Of a stretch of DNA of 21,029 bases, positions 18,431 to 21,029 are shown one piece after another. How positions within the stretch are numbered: the stretch's first letter is position 1; each line of letters opens with the position of its first letter. Source of the stretch: Tieghemiomyces parasiticus (taxonomy: Eukaryota; Kickxellomycota; Dimargaritomycetes; Dimargaritales; Dimargaritaceae); contig JANBPT010000848.1 of assembly GCA_027575765.1 (NCBI GenBank), positions 1-21,029 of the forward strand, read 5' to 3'. Made by a program: the position numbers and the translations under genes. The notes under the pieces are model-generated. The model did not search any database. It saw only the letters and a program-made list of their open reading frames with translations, and had not been told where the DNA came from.

Positions 18431-21029
18431 CATTGTGCCTCGGGAAAGGTACGGCCAGATTTGAATAATACAGGCAAGGCGACTTGGTTGGGTTTGGTGA
18501 ACGGCATGGAAAAGAACGCCATCTGGGCGAGTGTCAAACGAGGGCAACCGATAACCTCCTGACCTGCTTTGGTGCTGACAGTCGAGGTTTCGTCGACTGC
18601 TGCGCAAAGCCTAGCCACCTGGCGGAGGGCATTGTTGCGGTTGAGATCGGCAATGGTCAAACGAAGACCGTTACGCTGACATTGGGCCACCACCTGGATG
18701 GCGGATAAGGAGTTACCGCCAATCTGGTAAAAGGTGCTGTCCAGTCTAATGACACTCGCGTCTAGGCGCAGACAGTCCGCCACCGTCTGCAGCAGTTGGG
18801 ATTCGACCGGTGACAGGGTGGACAGGTCGGTGTCCGTCGGTGAGCGGTTGAAGTGGAAAGGCGGCAGGGCCTTGCGGTCAACCTTGCCCACCGGGGTCCG
18901 GGGGAGCTCAGCCAGGCCCACTAGGGCACTCGGCACCATGTAGTGAGGGAGGCAGTTACGGAGCCAGTCGAGGACGGCCTCGCTATCGCCAGACAATGCA
19001 GGGCAGACGTAACCCACCAGGTGCGTATCCTGGACCAGAACGCAGGCCTGGGTGACCGTCGGGTGGGATTCGAGGACGGCCTCAACCTCGCCGAGCTCGA
19101 CACGGAATCCACGCACCTTGACCTGGTGGTCGATACGGCCCAGACACTCGACCTGGCCGTCAGGGAGCCAGCGGGCCAGGTCCCCGCTCTGATACAGACG
19201 CTCGCCCGTCAGGGGCCAGGTAATGAACTTCTCCGCGGTCAGTTCAGGACGGTTCAGGTAGCCGCGGGCCAACCCCTTACCGCCCAGGTAGAGCTGACCA
19301 ATGGTTCCGACGGGGGAAGGTCTCAGATGCTCGTCTAGGATGAGGCCCACCGCATTCGGCAAAGGACGGCCGATAGTGACGGTGGCACCAGGTTTCAGCG
19401 GGGCGCAGTGGGAGCCATTGGCCACCTCCGTGGGTCCGTACCAGTTGAATAGCCGTAGAGAGGTGGACCATTTATCGACCAAGGCTTGGCTGGACGGCTC
19501 GCCGGTGAGCACCAGGCTGTGCAGATTCGGGAAATCACTGGGTTCAAACAGAGACACGAGGGAGGGCGTACATGCCGCCCGGGTGGCCTGCTGGAGGGCC
19601 CGCTTCTGGTCACCGCGAGTAATCAGCAGGCGGCCGCCCACGGACAGGGTGGTCCAAATCTCCGACACAGAGACGTCAAAGGTGGGGGTGAGGAGCGTAG
19701 GTGTCACCACATCAGCCGTCATCCCGGTAGTCCTGATGAAACCCTGCAGGTGGTTGGCTGCAGCCCCGTGTTCGTGCATCACGCCCTTGGGGGTGCCCGT
19801 CGTACCGGAGGTGTAAATCACGTAGGCCAGGTTCCCGCCGTCTATTTCGGCCTGACTCGTCCAACCGACCGCATAGTCACTTTGGAGACTTGACAGGTCG
19901 ATTGCGAGTTGGGGGGTGGGCGTATCGGCTCTAAAGGCGGCTAAAAGGGCAGGGGGCCCTACGACGGCCACACAGGCGGCATCGGCGAGAATGAACTGCT
20001 GCCGCTCGACCGGGTAACCCGGAGCAATGACCACGAAGGCCGAGCCGGTCATCCACACCGCCAACTGGCCGACGATGAGTTCCACCGAGTTGCCAGCCAG
20101 GATGCCAACCACCTGGTCAGGCCCACCCTTGCCAGTCTGGTGGAGGCGATGGGCGAGGTGGGTGGCCATCAGGTGGAGCTGACCGTAAGTGTATTCCCGC
20201 TCACCGTCACGGATCGCCACACGACCAGGCCCCGCATGGACGCAGGAGAGGAAGCCCTCGTGGGCATACGAGTAACTGGGGAGATTGATGGGGTTTCGGG
20301 CCCAGCAGCTGGTGAGCAGCATATCTTCGGGCTCGGTCAACATGCTCAAGGAAGTGACTAGATCTGAAGGCGACGTAGTGACCAGCGAGCGGATGGTGGT
20401 TTCTAGGTGGTCCACGAAGCGTTCCACGTAGTCGGTGCTCAATACTCCAGTTTGATAGCCGGCCTTGACGTACAGTTGAGTACCTTGGTGCGCCGCTACG
20501 ACAGTTAGCGGCACGTCGGTAGGGTCGTGACTGTCGAGGAGACTGAGGCGGATGGGCAGATCCATGTCGGACTGTACTTCGGGGTAGTTCTGGTAGACGA
20601 GAAGTACGTTGAACAGTGGTTGCTCTGGACCCATGCCGCTCCACCGGTGGATATCGGTCAGCCGGCAGTGTTCAAAGTCGTAGGCCGCTGTGCCATCCTG
20701 GTGGAGGGTCTGAAGGAGGTCACCTACGGTGAGCGCTCGGCCGATACGGGCATGGCAAGGGGTGGTGTTGATGCAAGGCCCAATGGTGGACTCGACTTGC
20801 GCCACGGCCACGTTGCGGCCAGACACCACCGTGCCAAAGACCGGATGCTCGGACCCCGTGTGGCGGTGGAGGACGAGGGCCACGGCGGCTCTAAAAAACG
20901 TGGATACCGTGACACCATACGACTGGACAAAGTCGACGACTTGATCGCCTATTTCCAGGGTGCGGGCCAGGGAGCCGTAGTATGCTGCGTCGGAGGGCTT
21001 GACAGTCAAGTCGGGCACGCAGTAAGGGT
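17248..21029 (-). CDS. Nonribosomal peptide synthetase, C-terminal part: C(partial)-A-T-E-like; 5' end outside the window
   Basis: Multidomain enzyme that activates an amino acid and adds it to a peptide on a carrier protein. The frame is open to the right edge and has no intron here. Residues are numbered from the codon at 21018. About 1-225: C-domain C-terminal half (VVSGR...IGPCINTTP). About 255-745: A domain with YTSGTTGTPKG (402-412), FDVSVSE (D448), NWYGPTE, GLARGYLNRPEL, SGDLARWL, RIDHQVKVRGFRVELGEVE and PVGKVDRK (K712). About 755-835: carrier domain IGGNSLSAI with phosphopantetheine Ser770. About 860-1256: epimerization-like domain with HHLASD (H953), MTHGRR (M1083) and RTVGFFAHYVP. 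No thioesterase or reductase follows. Hand-aligned specificity residues D-V-S-C-V-T-W-N-G-K suggest an alpha-amino acid; I cannot name it. The gene ends tail-to-tail with eIF4A-III. Confidence 0.95.
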   Translation of the reverse strand, partial: PYCVPDLTVKPSDAAYYGSLARTLEIGDQVVDFVQSYGVTVSTFFRAAVALVLHRHTGSEHPVFGTVVSGRNVAVAQVESTIGPCINTTPCHARIGRALTVGDLLQTLHQDGTAAYDFEHCRLTDIHRWSGMGPEQPLFNVLLVYQNYPEVQSDMDLPIRLSLLDSHDPTDVPLTVVAAHQGTQLYVKAGYQTGVLSTDYVERFVDHLETTIRSLVTTSPSDLVTSLSMLTEPEDMLLTSCWARNPINLPSYSYAHEGFLSCVHAGPGRVAIRDGEREYTYGQLHLMATHLAHRLHQTGKGGPDQVVGILAGNSVELIVGQLAVWMTGSAFVVIAPGYPVERQQFILADAACVAVVGPPALLAAFRADTPTPQLAIDLSSLQSDYAVGWTSQAEIDGGNLAYVIYTSGTTGTPKGVMHEHGAAANHLQGFIRTTGMTADVVTPTLLTPTFDVSVSEIWTTLSVGGRLLITRGDQKRALQQATRAACTPSLVSLFEPSDFPNLHSLVLTGEPSSQALVDKWSTSLRLFNWYGPTEVANGSHCAPLKPGATVTIGRPLPNAVGLILDEHLRPSPVGTIGQLYLGGKGLARGYLNRPELTAEKFITWPLTGERLYQSGDLARWLPDGQVECLGRIDHQVKVRGFRVELGEVEAVLESHPTVTQACVLVQDTHLVGYVCPALSGDSEAVLDWLRNCLPHYMVPSALVGLAELPRTPVGKVDRKALPPFHFNRSPTDTDLSTLSPVESQLLQTVADCLRLDASVIRLDSTFYQIGGNSLSAIQVVAQCQRNGLRLTIADLNRNNALRQVARLCAAVDETSTVSTKAGQEVIGCPRLTLAQMAFFSMPFTKPNQVALPVLFKSGRTFPEAQWRMAVRRMVQLHPMLRGLFLQNEQTGTMTYDVGKRALHDHYRFELHIVKDFVTIMSMLPSLLLEVDIKSGPLSTFHVFDLGHEQYFFHCVHHLASDYLSYKVFAEDLTRLLLDQQVEPPTVSCQAWAEYLYQTAQDLDLDTLTVPPPLPDLAVSLRGEVAMPESTPGGRHPECLVCLDISPSTLTSAASRFGATPIELLVTALHVAYQEVFHFNVMGLAFMTHGRRPVGDTAFDLSRTVGFFAHYVPVVLDAPRMAGFRTTLRHTQETLGTGIEDGVKLTLVRYLRDFTDPTQRRPYEIDPFFGFSYLAPTQASVPSDGSQSLLQEQPDVMTELRAHRADTSPHPFELAVTHEGDRLNLLIIGQKNMGIPPMLQCLLDAWSKTLHQVLAIPDPL

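Noticed and set aside
18341..18607. Several short open frames inside the NRPS on both strands
   Set aside because: All lie in other frames of a continuous multidomain coding sequence and have no motifs of their own.

Overview
This is nuclear DNA from a fungus, probably an early-diverging lineage. The evidence is short GT-AG introns with CTAAY-type branch sites, C/T-rich leaders, AATAAA-type signals after the stops, a Bot1/mS45 mitoribosomal protein (a fungal family), ALG6, VDAC, and a large nonribosomal peptide synthetase (NRPS). GC-rich coding sequence with an NRPS would suit a Zoopagomycota/Kickxellomycotina-type genome such as Dimargaritales, but that placement is a guess from general knowledge and was not tested.

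Layout, left to right. 1-760: C-terminal half of a small heat-shock protein (minus strand), interrupted by two in-frame TAG codons, probably a pseudogene. 1580-2617 (minus): mitochondrial porin VDAC, two exons. 3976-6954 (minus): Nop8/NOL8-type nucleolar RRM protein with a very long Ser/Asp tract; I reconstruct five exons, the first only 22 nt. 7577-9502 (plus): ALG6 glucosyltransferase, three exons. 11520-12419 (plus): exosome cap subunit RRP4, one exon. 13019-14107 (plus): mitochondrial small-subunit protein mS45/Bot1. 14707-16168 (plus): DEAD-box helicase eIF4A-III, two exons. 17248 to the right edge (minus): the 3' end of an NRPS, order C(partial)-A-T-E-like, cut by the window edge.

The genes are mostly housekeeping. 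Three act in RNA metabolism (Nop8 in 60S assembly, RRP4 in the exosome, eIF4A-III in the exon junction complex) and two in mitochondria (VDAC, mS45). ALG6 acts in ER N-glycan assembly. Nothing suggests co-transcription. The accessory gene is the NRPS: its adenylation and carrier motifs look intact, but its terminal epimerization-like domain has lost the catalytic Glu of the EGHGRE motif and no release domain follows. No transposons, CRISPR arrays, tRNAs or rRNAs were seen. Two intergenic stretches (10300-10409 and 12570-12662) are unusually rich in perfect hairpins.
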